This document shows, piece by piece, positions 21,953-34,959 of a DNA stretch of 64,000 nt. A model generated the notes under the pieces. The model ran no database searches and had not been told where the DNA came from. It saw nothing but the letters and a program-made list of their open reading frames with translations. The stretch covers positions 62,108,720 to 62,172,719 of the forward strand of contig OU015503.1 of NCBI GenBank assembly GCA_907164885.2, written 5' to 3'. The stretch comes from Dolomedes plantarius (lineage: Eukaryota > Arthropoda > Arachnida > Araneae > Dolomedidae). The number at the start of each line of letters is the position of its first letter. The first letter of the stretch is position 1. Position numbers and translations under genes: made by a program.

Positions 21953-24900
21953 CCCCCGTCTCTCATTGACGACAGGGAGACAAGAGGTAGAGCTGAGTAG
22001 TTTTTTCATCAGCGACAAAGAATCGGCCACCCAGTTTTTAATAGATACCGGGGCAGAACTATCCGTTATTCCTCCATTACCTGTAGATAAAAGAGTTGTC
22101 TCGAAATTAGAACTATTTGCTGCAAATGGCACGAAAATTAAAACATATGGCCAAAAGTTGCTACAGCTTGATCTTGGACTCAGACGATTGTTTATTTGGC
22201 CCTTTGTAATTGCGGATGTGAACAGACCGATAATAGGTATAGATTTTCTTGCAAATTTTAACCTTTTGGTAGATTCCAAAAATCGCAAATTGATTGATGA
22301 CACTACATTGTTAGTAAGTAAAGGAACTCCTTGTTTTCAAAATAATAATAATATTCCTATATTAAATGCAGTACATGATCCATATAAAAATATTATTAAC
22401 GATTTTCCGGATTTGCTAAAACTGAATGTAGTTAACAATAAGGCCAAAAATCATAACATCGAACACTACATAGAAACCAGAGGTCCATCCGTTTTCGCTA
22501 AGGCTAGGAGGTTATCGGCAGAAAAACTCATAGCAGCCAGAAAGGAGTTTGAATTTATGCTTCAAATGGGTTTATGCAGACCGTCTAAAAGTAATTGGTC
22601 GAGCCCACTACATCTGGCTATGAAGAAATCCGGAGATTGGAGACCTTGTGGGGACTATCGAGCGTTAAACAACGTTGCGATCCCTGATAGATACCCTCTT
22701 CCATTTTTAACGGATTGCAGTTATGCTTTAGCGGGAACAACAATTTTCTCTTCAATTGATCTCATTAGAGCGTACCAACAAATACCGGTTCGCGAGCAAG
22801 ATATACCTAAAACAGCAATTTTCACGCCTTTCGGCTTATTCGAGTTCCCTTTCATGACGTTCGGCCTACGCAATGTGGCCCAAACGTTCCAACGTTTCAT
22901 GAACTCGGTGCTGTATGGACTAGATTTTGTATTTTGCTACTTGGATGACATTCTAATAACCTCTCCTGATGAAGAAACTCATCAGCAACATGTACGAGCA
23001 GTCCTCGAAAGACTAAACGAATATGGTCTATGCATTAATGCGGCAAAATGTAAATTCGGTTAAACTAAACTTGCATTTCTTGGGTACGAAGTGTCAGCTG
23101 AAGGGCTTAAACCTCTTTCAACGAAAGTGGATACAATCAATAACTTCCCAGAACCTAAGACATTCATTAGTTTAAGATGCTTTTTAGGTATGGTGAATTT
23201 TTATCACCGATTTATACCAAATTGTGCAAAATTGCAACAACCTTTAACAGCATTGCTCAGTGGTATCAAAAAGAACTGCAGAAAAGAAATAACTTGGACG
23301 GAAGAAACAAGAAACGCTTTCCGATCTTTAAAAGATGCACTTAGTCATGCCACGACTTTAACTCACCCATCCGAAAAGGCTGAAATATCATTAACAACAG
23401 ATGCCTCCGATACTGCTATTGGAACTGCTTTGCATCAGATCGTGAATAATGAAAAACAACCCTTGAGTTTCTTTTCTCGATCTCTCACGCCAACACAGAG
23501 AAAATATAGTGCCTATGACAGAGAGCTATTAGCCATCTACACAGCAGTGAAACATTTCAAATACGTCTTAGAAGGTCGATCTTTTACAATATATACGGAT
23601 CACAAGCCAATAACATTTGCCTTCCAACAAGATTTGGAAAAAGCCTCGCCACGGCAAGCTAGGCAACTGTCATACATTGGCCTGTTCTCAACTAATATCC
23701 AATTCATTCAAGGGGATGAAAATACCGTTGCTGACACACTCTCTCGTATAGACACCATTTCTGTGCCATCTGCAATAGACTTACAAACTATAGCAAACGT
23801 TCAAGAAGATGAAGATTTGGAAATACTGAGAAACAACCCAAAGTTAAGAATCTTACAAATTCCTATGCCGGACAGCGACAAGAAAATCTACTGCGATACT
23901 TCTACAAATTATAATCGTCCATACATACCTGCAAAATTTCGGCAGAAAATATTTTCATCAATCCATAACTTATCTAATCCCGGAATAAGATCCGCAATAA
24001 AATTGATTACGAAACGTTTTATATGGCCCAACATGAAAAAAGACTGTCAAATGTGGACTAGAGCATGCATATCATGTCAACGTTGCAAAACCCACAGACA
24101 TACACAGTCAGCTCTGGGAGAATTCAAAATACCCCCACATAGATTCCAACATTTAAACATAGATTTGGTTGCACCGTTACCTATTTGCAAAGGATTCAAA
24201 TATCTTCTAACTATAATCAATCGTTATACACGATGGATTGAAGCGGTGCCGTTGGAAGATCAATCAGCAGAATCAATCGCTAAAGCTATGGTTCACACCT
24301 GGTTTTCAGGCTTCGGAATCCCTAATCGCATAACATCCGACCAAGGTCGACAATTTGATAGTCAACTTTTTCAAGCCTTGGGAAAATATCTCGGTTTTCA
24401 TACGAATACTACGACTGCGTATCATCCGCAGGCGAATGGTTTGATCGAAAGACAACACAGAACTTTAAACGCAAACCTAAAATGCCACCTGCTGGAATCA
24501 AAGTCATGGCTGTCAGCATTGCTTTTCGTTCTTTTAGGCATAAGATCTGCCATCAAAGAAGACTTCGGTTTCTCATCAGCAAAACTTGTATACGGAACCA
24601 CCTTAGCATTCTTAACCTGGAGAATTCTTTTCAACAGCACCTCTCATGAAACAGTCGGAATTTTCTCAAAACCTTCAGAAAATAATAAGAGAAATTAAGC
24701 CAAGTCCTACCACAATCCATGGAAATAGAAAAGTCTTTGTTTCTAAACAATTTTCCAATTGTTCTCACGTATTCATATACAACAACATCAACAATTCTTC
24801 ATTACAGCCTGTCTATTTTGGACCATATTCTGTAAGGGCAAGAAAGGATAAGTATTTCGATATTGAAATCTGGGGAAAAGTAAAAAGAGTTTCGATCGAC

Positions 24901-25077
24901 AGAGTAAAACCATGTTTTCTAATGAAAGAATCGGATATCGCCTACCATGAACCAAATTCCAAGAAATCAAAACTTGACGAAACACCTGAGCTCTTCGCTG
25001 CCGAAGAAAATTCAAAGACTACCAGAATTGGCCGACATGTGAAGTTTCCCAGTGACTTAAAAGATTATCTTCCGTAA
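21834..25077 (+). pseudogene. Ty3 Pol polyprotein, broken
   Basis: Pol overlaps the end of Gag in another frame, as expected for frameshift expression. Visible blocks are protease ([14 protein letters not shown]), RT ([19 protein letters not shown]), RNase H (TTDASDTAIG, DRELLAIYTA, YTDHKPI, ADTLSRI) and integrase (NIDLVAP, TSDQGRQF, NGLIERQ giving D,D,E). The usual second His of the integrase zinc finger (LSHPG in relatives) is Asn here (LSNPG). An in-frame TAA at 23,061 separates RT from RNase H, and a frame shift near 24,617 precedes the integrase C-terminal part (to 25,077). This copy cannot make an intact polyprotein. Confidence 0.9.
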
Positions 25078-25088
25078 TCGCTGTTACT

Positions 25089-25100
25089 GGGAAGGGGGTG
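25089..25100 (+). other. Polypurine tract of the Ty3 element
   Basis: GGGAAGGGGGTG abuts the 3' LTR, the position where plus-strand DNA priming takes place. Confidence 0.8.
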
Positions 25101-25376
25101 TGTAGTGTCGCTTCGGCAGACGACAATTAAATTCACATCAATTTATCGTTTGGCCATCAAGATTTTAACTAAATAAGTTGAACATGTGTGGCAACATAAG
25201 TCGACATAAAAAAAAGAAGAATGAATGTTTGGTTGTGCCTGTTAGATGTATTCGATGTCAAAAATGTAGATTAATTATTAAGTTGTATAAGTAACATCTG
25301 ATAAATAATAAAATAATATTTATACTGGAGTCAGAGAAGCGTTATTATTATTCACCTACAATTTAAAGACGCTTCA
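25101..25376 (+). repeat. Ty3 3' LTR
   Basis: 276 bp, starts TGTAGTGTCGC and ends GACGCTTCA, near-identical to the 5' LTR apart from the indels noted there. Confidence 0.92.
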
Positions 25377-26118
25377 TCTCACTCACAAAAAATTTTCTAC
25401 GGTCAGAACGCCCATGTAATCCAGCTGCTCTGAGAACTCGTCGAACAGTTTCAGGTGAAACTGAAGTAGAAAACGTTTCATTAAATTCTTCAGAAACTTT
25501 TACAGCACACAAACATGGATTTTTCACAAATTTTCTAATTATAAATATCTGATCACGTTTTGTTAACTTTGCCTGACGACATTCTCTTACCTTGTTTTCT
25601 ATCCGTTTTCTTCTTTAAAGCGTTTTATCACATACTGCACAGTAGAATGATATAAATTAAGTAATTTAGACATATTCCGAACTAATTTACCACTACTATG
25701 ATGAAAAATAATGAATTTTCGAATGCAGTTTGTTGTTTCTTTACGACTACGAGCCATTTTTAAATAATAAATAGAATATTACGGAGTAGGCAAGCAAAAA
25801 TTAAAGCCAAACGTTATTTTAAATGCCACCACAATTCAAAAATAAGAATAAAGCGCCAGATGATAATTTTAATTATGAATTTATCCGAAAATATTTTAGT
25901 GTACGATGTCTTTTGCGAGATAAAGTTTTGTTACTTTTTGATTACTGGTTTCTTAAAAATAAAGTTTTACTATATTTTCAAAATATATCATGTAGTTTTG
26001 TTTAATAGACTATAGATCTTATTATTAAATACCCAAAGTGAAATATTCCTTTGAATTAATGGATAGACCCCTATTTCTCTGAAAATCGTAAGTGTACGAA
26101 AACTTTTGGGTGCCACTG

Positions 26119-26121
<3 letters not shown>

Positions 26122-26161
<40 letters not shown>
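26122..26161. repeat. (TA)n microsatellite
   Basis: The TA run starts at the TA target of the Tc1 element and ends at the pogo-like MITE. Confidence 0.9.
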
Positions 26162-26696
<535 letters not shown>

Positions 26697-27239
26697 TATT
26701 AAAATGTATACATATCCTGACAGCTTCTCCTCCATTATAATAAATGATTTTACAATCAATGAAGAACGCAAGAGTAAAAAAGATTACATAATGGAGGAAA
26801 ATAGCACACGATGTCAAAGAGTAAAAGTAGCATTTTTAACTTTAATAGTTAAAGGTTAAGAATGCACGTGACTCATTTTTCAATTTTAAATTGTTCACTT
26901 ATTATAAAATCCTTTCTATTAATTGTACGGTCATACTATACTCTCTTCACCTCGGTGAATTTGATTTTACCATTCCAAAGTTCACATCTTTTATGGAGAA
27001 ATTCATTCTTTATCCATTTTATCCTCTTTGAAGTCTCAAACGTCACTTTTTTTTCTAAATGCATTCAAAAGAAAGTATTCAGAAGGAAACGCCGTAAGAA
27101 AATGTAGGAAAAAAGAACTTCGGTGATGGATATATGGGCATGCCAATACGGTATTTCTAAAAAATAATGAGAAATGGCTGACAGACCAGACTGCCTCGTA
27201 AATGATGATATTTTTTTATTACTTAAATCGATTACATAC

Positions 27240-27318
<79 letters not shown>

Positions 27319-27355
27319 GTATAATATACAGTGTGTCCCCAGACAATGGTGGTTT

Positions 27356-27399
<44 letters not shown>

Positions 27400-28194
27400 T
27401 TAAAATTTGAAATGTATAAATCCTGTTTGCGGCAAAAGTGTGGGACTAAAAATGTTTGTTTACATGAAGTGCATAACAGGTTAATTTGGATGTTTATATT
27501 AATTTAATTTGATTTTAATTGCAATGCATTTAGTTTCCATTTGTGAATGTTTGAAAAAATAAATATTCACAATAAAAAACAAACAATTGTGGAATAATTT
27601 TTTTCCTAATTTTTACAAGGGATCAAAATGGTCCCGAACAGGCACTGAAGGAAGTTTAAAACTCCAGGCATTCTAGTGTTAACTTGCGCTGTAATTGAAA
27701 TCAACCGTTTACACATGATCTAAATAGAAAATCCTTTAACAAAGCAAGTGACACAACTAGCAATGACGTCACATCCGATCCATCCGTCAAGTTCCTTCAG
27801 CTTCTCCATGACTGAATACAAAAGATTTCGATGAATGATAGACTGGGGTCTAAAGGTTATGTACGCCAAAGAGAGAAAGATGAGAAGTTAATTGGTTTTG
27901 AAAGTCTGGAATCATTCATAAAGGGAATTCTACAGGGGTGACTTAAGAAGACAGGAGAAAAGACCATCATTTGGAGGATAATTTTCAAGGAATGGGCTAA
28001 TACAAAGAAAATATATTCGAGCTGAGGCTAATATTGGAATTTATTGTGACGTAGTATAACCAAGAGAATTCTTTCCAGCTAGATATATAATTAAGAGTTA
28101 GATAATATTACGACCACTAAAGTTGTCTAATTTTGCCTTTGACATATTTCCGTTTCTGCTTTTTCAAGCTCGAAAAGATTTCTAGCAAAACAAA
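26697..28194. other. Region with further (TA)n tracts, no gene
   Basis: Contains (TA)n tracts at about 27,242-27,306 and 27,361-27,397. The sequence between them (GTGTCCCCAGACAATGGTGG) looks like a truncated DNA-transposon end. The rest, including 27,400-28,190, shows no recognisable coding or structural feature. Confidence 0.5.
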
Positions 28195-29985
28195 TAATAT
28201 AGTAACTAAACCTTGGCGACGTTTAACATATGGAAAAAAAAAAGAATTTAATCAATAGTTCAGTGGTGTGGATCTGAAATCTTGAAGCAAACTCTTTTTA
28301 TGTAGTTTCTAGCAATAAGGTGTTATCATTGTTATTTTGAATAAAATGTGCCAAAATTTTCCATTCAAAGAAGTAATATAGCAGCTGAGCCTTGGCGACG
28401 TTTAACATTGGAAAAAAATAATAAAGAATTTAATCAATAGTCCAGTGGTGGGTATCTGAAATCTCGAACCAAACTTTTTTTATATAGTTTTTTAAATAGT
28501 TTTTAGCAATAAGGTGGTATTGTTGTTATTTTGAAAAATGTGTGCCAAAATTTTCCAATAAAACAAGTAATACAGCCATTGAGCCTTGGCGATGTTTTAC
28601 GTAGGAAAAAAAAATAATCAATAGTACAGTGGTGCGTATCTGAAATTTCGAATAAAACTTTTTTTATATAGTTTTTAGCAATAAGGACTTATTGTTGTTA
28701 TTTTGAAAAATGTGTGCCAAATTTTTCCAATAAAACAAATAATATAGCCATTGAGCCTTGGCGACGTCTAATATAGGAAAAAAATAAAGAATTCAATCAA
28801 TAGTACAATAGTGTGTATCTGAAATGTCAAACCAAACATTTTTTAAATAGTTTTTAGCAATAAGGTGGTATTGTTGTTATTTTGAAAAATGTGTGCCAAA
28901 ATTTTCCAATAAAACAAGTAATACAGCCATTGAGCCTTGGCGATGTTTTACGTAGGAAAAAAAATCAATAGTACAGTGGTGCGTATCTGAAATTTCGAAT
29001 AAAACTATTTTTATATAGTTTTTAGCAATAAGGTGTTATTGTTGTTATTTTGAAAAATTGTGTGCCAAAATTTTCCAATAAAACAAGTAATATAGCCATT
29101 GAGCCTTGGCGACGTCTAATATAGGAAAAAAATAAAGAATTTAATCAATAGTACAGTAGTGTGTATCTGAAATGTCGAACCAAACTTTTTTTAAATAGTT
29201 TTTAGCAATAAGGTGTTATTGTTGTTATTTTGAAAAATCTGTGCCAAAATTTTCCAATAAAATAAGAAATATAGCCATTGAGCCTTGGCGACGTTTAATA
29301 TAGGAAAAAAAATAAAAAATTTAATGAATAGTACAGTAGTGCGTTTTTAAAATCTCGAAGCAAACTTTTATTATACAGTTTTTAGTAATAAGTTGTTATT
29401 GTTGTTAAATTTGTGCCAAAATATTGCAATAAAGCAAGCAATATAGCAATGCCTTGGCAATCTAACCTTGGCGACCTAGGAGAGGAAGAAAAGATGATGA
29501 ATTTAATGAATACTGCCGTGGTGCGCGATTTAAATCTCGCACAGCGTTTTATTCTTTTTTATTATAGTTTTTAGCTCTAAGGTGCTATTGTTATCAGTTA
29601 TTTAACAGATTTGTGGTTCTGGCTTTTTATGGATTGCCAAAATATTGCAATAAAGCAAGCAATATAGCAATGCCTTTACAATCTAACCTTGGCGACTTAG
29701 GAGAGGAAGAAAAGATGATGAATTTAATGAATAATACAGTGGTGCGCGATTTAAATCTCGCACAGCGTTTTATTCTTTTTTATTATAGTTTTTAGCTCTA
29801 AGGTGCTATTGTTATCAGTTATTTAACAGATTTGTGGTTCTGGCTTTTTATGGATTGCCAAAATTTCCAATAAAATGTGTGATATAGCGATTCCTTGGAG
29901 ACGTTTAGCAGAGGAAAAATAATATCGAGATTTATTAAAAACACCTTGGTGGGTATATAAAATCTCGAACCGAGTAGTTTTCATA
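28195..29985. repeat. Tandem array, about 180 bp unit, ten copies
   Basis: The anchor CCTTGGCGAC recurs at about 28,211, 28,390, 28,584, 28,756, 28,936, 29,104, 29,283, 29,466, 29,687 and 29,893, so spacing is 168-194 bp and then 206-221 bp in the last units. Each unit carries GTTTTTAGCAATAAGG, TTGTTATTTTG and TGCCAAAATTTTCCAATAAA. The last complete units (about 29,440-29,850) form a distinct, nearly identical longer pair. Unit length is near nucleosomal, as in satellite DNA. Confidence 0.95.
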
Positions 29986-30606
29986 ATAATCATCATTCAA
30001 TATCCTCAGTCGGGACCACCCAGATATCACCTTTATATGAGGTAGACGTCTAACTAAGAGACGTTTAACTGAGTTACAGCACTTTTATTGCAACTGCATA
30101 AATATAAAAGTATGTTGCGTATACGTATGTGTGCAGTTAAAGATTTATGTGACATACAATTTATGATGCAAACTATGGATTTATAATAATAATAATTTTT
30201 TTAACAGTTTATTTCGAGAAAAATCGATGAGAGTCTAGAGTATAGGATTCCTTAATACAGATATACGTTTCTCAGAAAACTTTATCGCCTAAAGAAATTT
30301 TCCTTTCGCTTTTACTGGAAAAGGGATTTTTGTTCATAATAAAAAGATTAGGAGAAACAGCTGCTCTTTTTGACAAGACTGATCGAATGAAGGGGAGAAA
30401 AATTCTCAAAGAGGATTTACTCCTTCAATATGCTTTATCCCCTGTTCACGCATGCAAAAGAATAATTTTTTTTCAGCGTTAAATATCTCATTTTCTTCAC
30501 GCATACAATTTAGTGTCCGTTAAGACACTAATATGTATAAAATAATACTTTCAAAATGAGATAAAGTTAGAACTTCGAGAGAACATTGAAGACATAAAAG
30601 TATTAA
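29986..30606. other. Unassigned region, no gene seen
   Basis: AT-rich sequence between the array and the next TIR element. Nothing recognised. Confidence 0.35.
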
Positions 30607-31886
30607 GGCTGCTGTGTACTAACCCTATTGGATACACTCACCTCAATGTTAACCTCCGGAGAATATGTGTTGTGACATTGTCTCAATTACTACACGAAAT
30701 TTGTACTTATATAAGTATGTGATGCCTCTTTCCTATCCCTCAACATGTCATCTATCTGCGAACTCTTTATCTGGGCGGTCTCATAAATTCTTGGAAAAGA
30801 GGCCATAAAGTTCTTGTAATGTGCGGTTTTGACGTTATAGAACGCATAAATCCCAGAGTGGTTCGAGGGCTCTTCAGATTTTGACACTATAGTGACGGCT
30901 GGAATCTCATAAACTTCGAACACTTATCAGCACTTCAAACGCCAGAGAAATCCCTTTGAATTCGACAGCAGTATAAAGATAGACGGCAAGAATCCACGCT
31001 CAGAGACCTGTTTTTTGAGGGCAGAGAGACGGATGCTCTCCTGAGGCCTTGATAGGCCGCAGCTGTCTTTGAACCTGAAGCCAACCTGATGATCTAACTA
31101 TATATTCTAACTCGCTGTTCATACTTGCTTTAAATGTAGTAGTTGTAGTATGTTTACGTATCGTAGTAAAATAGTTGAAGAGACAGGCTTGTCTTATTAT
31201 TGACTACGGTATAGTGTCCAAGAATTGCCGACATTTATTTTTTTTAGAAAAAATTGTACTCAGTAATAGAGAAGGAAATTTTACAACTTGGTGCTTTTTT
31301 CGCTCCTTTGCAACTTTGGAAAAAATTGTACTCCGTAATAGAGAAGGAAATTTTACAACTTGGAGCTTTTTTCGCTCCTTTGCAACTTTGGAAAAAATTG
31401 CACTCCGTAATAGAGAAGGAAATTTTACAACTTGGAGCTTTTTTCGCTCCTTTGCAACTTTAGAAAAAATTGTACTCCGTAATAGAGAAGGAAATTTTAC
31501 AACTTGGAGTTCTTTTCGCTCCTTTGCAACTTTAGAAAAAATTGTACTCCGTAATAGAGAAGGAAATTTTACAACTTGGAGCTTTTTTCACTCCTCGCAA
31601 CTTTGGAGCTTTTTTCGTTTTTTTATATAAAAAAGGCAAATTTTTTAAAATTTAAATTATTGAGGTATAAAATCTGGTAGAGTGGGTTTTAAACGCTCCT
31701 AAATTCCTTTCGTGAACACAATTTATAAAATGAATCCTGTTGCAAGGTGCAGAAAAGTTAAGGCTATTTGAAAATACCGTTTTTTATTGGATTATCAGCA
31801 TTTATGTAGTTGTCAAAAGTAGACACATTTTTTTCCATAGATTAACACTAAGGTGGGCGAATCTAATAGGGTTAGGACACAGCCGC
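30607..31886. mobile_element. TIR element (GCTGCTGTGTA family), long copy
   Basis: Terminal inverted repeats of about 50 bp (GCTGCTGTGTACTAACCC at the left; the right end is the complement, reading ...GGGTTAGGACACAGCCGC) bound a 1.28 kb element. A 0.42 kb relative with the same ends and the same 3' body lies at 59,193-59,614. This copy differs by a 72 bp tandem array (31,245-31,620) and a unique 5' segment. A 77-codon minus frame at 30,690-30,923 is unrecognised and absent from the short copy. I could not define a clear target duplication. Confidence 0.8.
31245..31620 (+). repeat. 72 bp minisatellite, five copies
   Basis: Five nearly identical 72 bp units, each with GTACTCCGTAATAGAGAAGG and TTACAACTTGGAGC, sit inside the TIR element. 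Because 72 is a multiple of three, a repeat frame stays open (31,175-31,630), but it is not thereby a gene. The short family member at 59,285-59,345 has a single unit. Confidence 0.95.
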
Positions 31887-31989
31887 TTTGAATGAGAAAA
31901 TGCCACTTTTTTGGTCTTTAATGAATTCACCCGATTGAAATAATAAGACACAAAATGAATAAAACGTGCCAAAGAGCCCAAAGAGAAAA

Positions 31990-32377
31990 ATAATAATTAC
32001 AAGATAAAAAGAACTTTTTATATACCATGTTTTTAAATTTTCTGTTGAATCATATAAACTTGACAATTCTATGTATTCATAAGTACTTTTTAAAATTTTT
32101 TTGATGAATTATCCCATCAACTTGAAAGAAAATGAAGTTAATTGGAAGTTAACTTGCGTTTAACTTTTCATCCCCGTTCCGGCCGAAGATGGCTGCACCA
32201 TTCTACAAAACAAAAGTAACTGAAAATGAATTCAAATCTGCCCCAAAATGGCCTAAAGTATTAAAATAATGCATTATCATCGTGTTATGAGCTATTCTAA
32301 AATTTTCAAATGTCTAGCTAGTCGGGAAGTTAGTTAAAAATCAATTTCAAGATTTGTACCGGACAAACAAACACAAA

Positions 32378-32415
<38 letters not shown>

Positions 32416-32447
32416 AACAAGAAAGCGAGTTAATAAAAATATGGTAA
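31990..32447 (+). repeat. Dispersed copy of the foldback-arm unit
   Basis: The sequence follows 355-745 of the foldback arm from AAGATAAAAAGAAC to GAAAGCGAGTTAAT, with an extra segment (around 32,150-32,215) and a (CA)n expansion at about 32,379-32,411. The segment is shared with the inverted copy at 51,878-52,352, so the dispersed unit is probably the older form. Confidence 0.82.
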
Positions 32448-33017
32448 AAAAGTGTACTGAAGTTATGTTTTATATAAAGTCCTGTCATTTAATTAGTGGT
32501 AATTAGCACATTCATTTCTGAGTTTGAAAATTCACTAACTAAAAGTATGCACTTATCGCTTGGATTCGGAACAATATGTACGTATGCATGTACATACATA
32601 TATGTATGTCAAAATTTTGACGCATTTTAGTACTGTTCTATTTAACTGTTTACTGCTTGCCCAAGCGATACAGACTGGATTTCGCGTGCTGCCAAAATTA
32701 CGACTCGCGATGTACGGACGGATGGTTTTAGCTTCTGAACTTTTGCTTTCCGCCGACCGTTATGGGGGAACGTAATGCTTTGTCAAAATATACATCTACA
32801 GCGTACGGGTAGCCTGGGATCTGGGTTTCTTATGTGTCATGTGCTCCGGGACAAGGCATAATCGGGGAGTTCATTAAAGGGAAACGAATTTCTAATATGA
32901 TATTTCTGTAAATTTTTACTGGTGAATGACAAATTATAGTCAACCAGCCTACCTCGCAAAGAACCCTCGCCTCTTACCAATTGTGGTACAAAATTTAAGA
33001 TTTACTGTATATATATA
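32448..33017. other. Unassigned region, no gene seen
   Basis: No convincing feature. About 32,640-32,790 resembles 36,840-36,940 in part (GCGTGCTGCCAAAATTACGA against GCGCGCTGCCAAAATTATAA), so it contains a dispersed repeat. Confidence 0.4.
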
Positions 33018-33061
33018 ACTAGCTGAATACCCGTACTTCGCTACGGAGTACATTCAAATTA

Positions 33062-34466
33062 CACTGCTGGCCACTGTAAATGCAACACCCTGAAGGAAAC
33101 ATGCAAATAACATGAAATTTACAACATGCATTAGCGAAGGTGAGATATGCAAATGATTAGAATTTCAGCGCAGACGCACATCACGCGCGCCTGTGGCGCC
33201 ACTTCAAAGCGCTATTTTAGACTTGGAGATTTCGACGATTTCAAGTTCGGCAATTGTGTTTTTCTTGTTTTTTCAAAAAAAACGATCAATTATGCCTCGT
33301 CGAAAACAGCGATCATCTTTTGATCAAGTATCCGAGTTCGACAGAGGAAGGATAGTGGCCTACCGAGATTGTGGATTATCTTTCAGGGATATCGGTAGTC
33401 GTGTTGGACGAAACCAAACAACTGTAATGCGGATATGTGATCGTTGGATGCAGGAGGGTACGACGAACCGGCGTGTTCGATCGCATCCACCTTAGCGCAG
33501 CACTTCACGTGATGACAGGCAAATTGTGCGCATGGCAGTGACGGATCGCTAAGTCACATCACGAACCATAGCACAGCAAATGCAGTCTGTAACGCATCAT
33601 CCAGTGTCTGCGCGTACCATTCGACGCCGTTTACAGCAGAGTGGTCTGTCCGCAAGACGTCCATTGCTTTGTCTACCCTTGACGCAGAACCACAGACGTC
33701 TCCGCCGCCAATGGTGCGATGACAGAAGGATGTGGACGGCAGAATGGAATGAAATTGTCTTTACATAAGTCACGCTTCTGTCTGCAACACCACGATGGTC
33801 ACATTCGAGTCTGGAGACACTGTGATGAGAGGATGCTGAACAGATGCGTTATGCACCGCCACACTGGTCCTGCACCGGGTATTATGGTATGGGACGGTAT
33901 TGGATATCACTCTCGCACACCTCTAGTACGCATTGCCGGTACTTTAAACAGCCAGCGCTACATCTCCGAGGTGTTGGAGCCAGTTGTCCTTCCTTACCTT
34001 CAGGTCTTGCCCACAGCCATATTTCAACAGGATAATGCGCGACCACACGTGGCACGCATTGTCCAACGGTTCTTCGTCAATCGCCAGATTGAATTGCTTC
34101 CCTGGCCGCCTCGCTCTCCGGATCTTTCGCCGATAGAAAACATGTGGTCCATGGTTGCTCTACGATTGACCCAGATTCCATCCCCATCTGCCACAGCAGA
34201 TCAACTTTGGCAATGTGTGGAAGCTGCTTGGTCTGCTGCACCCCAAGAACTCATCCAAAGTCTCTTTGAATCAATGCCGAGGCGTGTGGCAGCGGTGATC
34301 TCCAACAATGGCGGCTACTCTGGCTACTGATTTTGGCAGGAACCACACTTCACAGAAGTCTATAAATTTAATCATTTGATACTTGGTCAACATGTTATCT
34401 ACAAAATAAATTTTGTTGTGATATCTCTTGTCTTTCTTGGTGTTGCAATTTGGGTGGCCAGGAGTG
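33062..34466 (+). mobile_element. Tc1-like element, copy 1 (full length)
   Basis: Terminal inverted repeats start CACTGCTGGCCACTGTAAAT and are flanked by TA (33,060-33,061 and 34,467-34,468). At 1,405 bp it is a full-length element with a single transposase gene. A sister copy with an internal deletion lies at 50,697-51,689. Confidence 0.93.
33289..34330 (+). pseudogene. Tc1-like transposase, broken
   Basis: From the start (MPRRKQRSSFDQVSEFDRGR), the paired-like helix-turn-helix segments (GLSFRDIGSRVGRNQTTVMR and VSARTIRRRLQQSGL) are clear. The DDE domain shows FQQDNARPH (second Asp) and SPDLSPIENMW (Glu, D34E spacing), ending NNGGYSGY at 34,330. TAG at 33,493 and TAA near 33,550 replace codons that the sister copy keeps as Gln and Ser. 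A 2 bp loss near 33,765 removes the first catalytic Asp motif and shifts frame. The usual length is about 340 residues. This copy is dead but young. Confidence 0.92.
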
Positions 34467-34959
34467 TAAATACAACGGTCAATGTATGCAATTAATGCCA
34501 AAAAAAGATATATATTTATAATAAATACGACGATCTATAAATGCAATTGATGGAAAAGAAACAAAAAAAATATTTATAAAAAGATCGTAGCGGATATTTT
34601 TATAGACAAAATAATGTAGAAAAAAATATTCAAATTAAGTCTGATAGAACATAGAAAAGAATATAGTGCGGTTAATATAGTACAGTTTGAGGAACATTTC
34701 TTTTATTAATCTCATACGTCTTTCATTAATCTCATACGTCTCTTTTATTAATCTCATTCGTATTTATTAATCTCAATTTTTTACTACACATGAAAAAGAA
34801 TGAATTCTACCTATAGTGTAAATCTAAGTAATTTTATTTACGGGTATTTAAAAGTATATGCACATTATACAAATGATAAAATAAAATTACAAATTCACTC
34901 TATTATTTGACTCAAAACTTGATTATAAACAACACTTTTAGTTTCCTATATTCATCTAA

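Larger units (their letters stand above)
20799..25376 (+). mobile_element. Ty3/gypsy LTR retrotransposon
   Basis: The element has TG...CA LTRs and a 5 bp target duplication (TCTCA at 20,794-20,798 and 25,377-25,381). Its gene order, Gag then protease, RT, RNase H and integrase, is that of the Ty3 group. The two LTRs differ by few substitutions and two short insertions, indicating fairly recent integration. No env-like gene is present. Gag and Pol both carry lesions, so this copy is non-autonomous. Confidence 0.93.
20513..26119 (-). mobile_element. Tc1/mariner element split by a Ty3 insertion
   Basis: A minus-strand Tc1-like element has one terminal repeat at 26,092-26,119 (5' CACAGTGGCACCCAAAAGTT on the minus strand, next to a TA). 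Transposase begins at ATG 25,757 (MARSRKETTNCIRKF), and the N-terminal helix-turn-helix domain runs to 25,382. The Ty3 element then interrupts it, and the frame resumes at 20,798 with the catalytic segment FDDESKFNIFGSDG. Frame shifts occur near 25,618. The C-terminal third and the other terminal repeat are missing, so this copy was defective apart from the insertion. Region 25,760-26,091 is its 5' leader. Confidence 0.82.

Noticed and set aside
28195..29985. CRISPR-like regular array
   Set aside because: Units are about 180 bp and homologous throughout with no unique spacers, and the genome is eukaryotic.
31175..31630. 151-codon frame with 24-residue repeats
   Set aside because: Product of the 72 bp minisatellite whose period is divisible by three; the neighbouring frame is open too.
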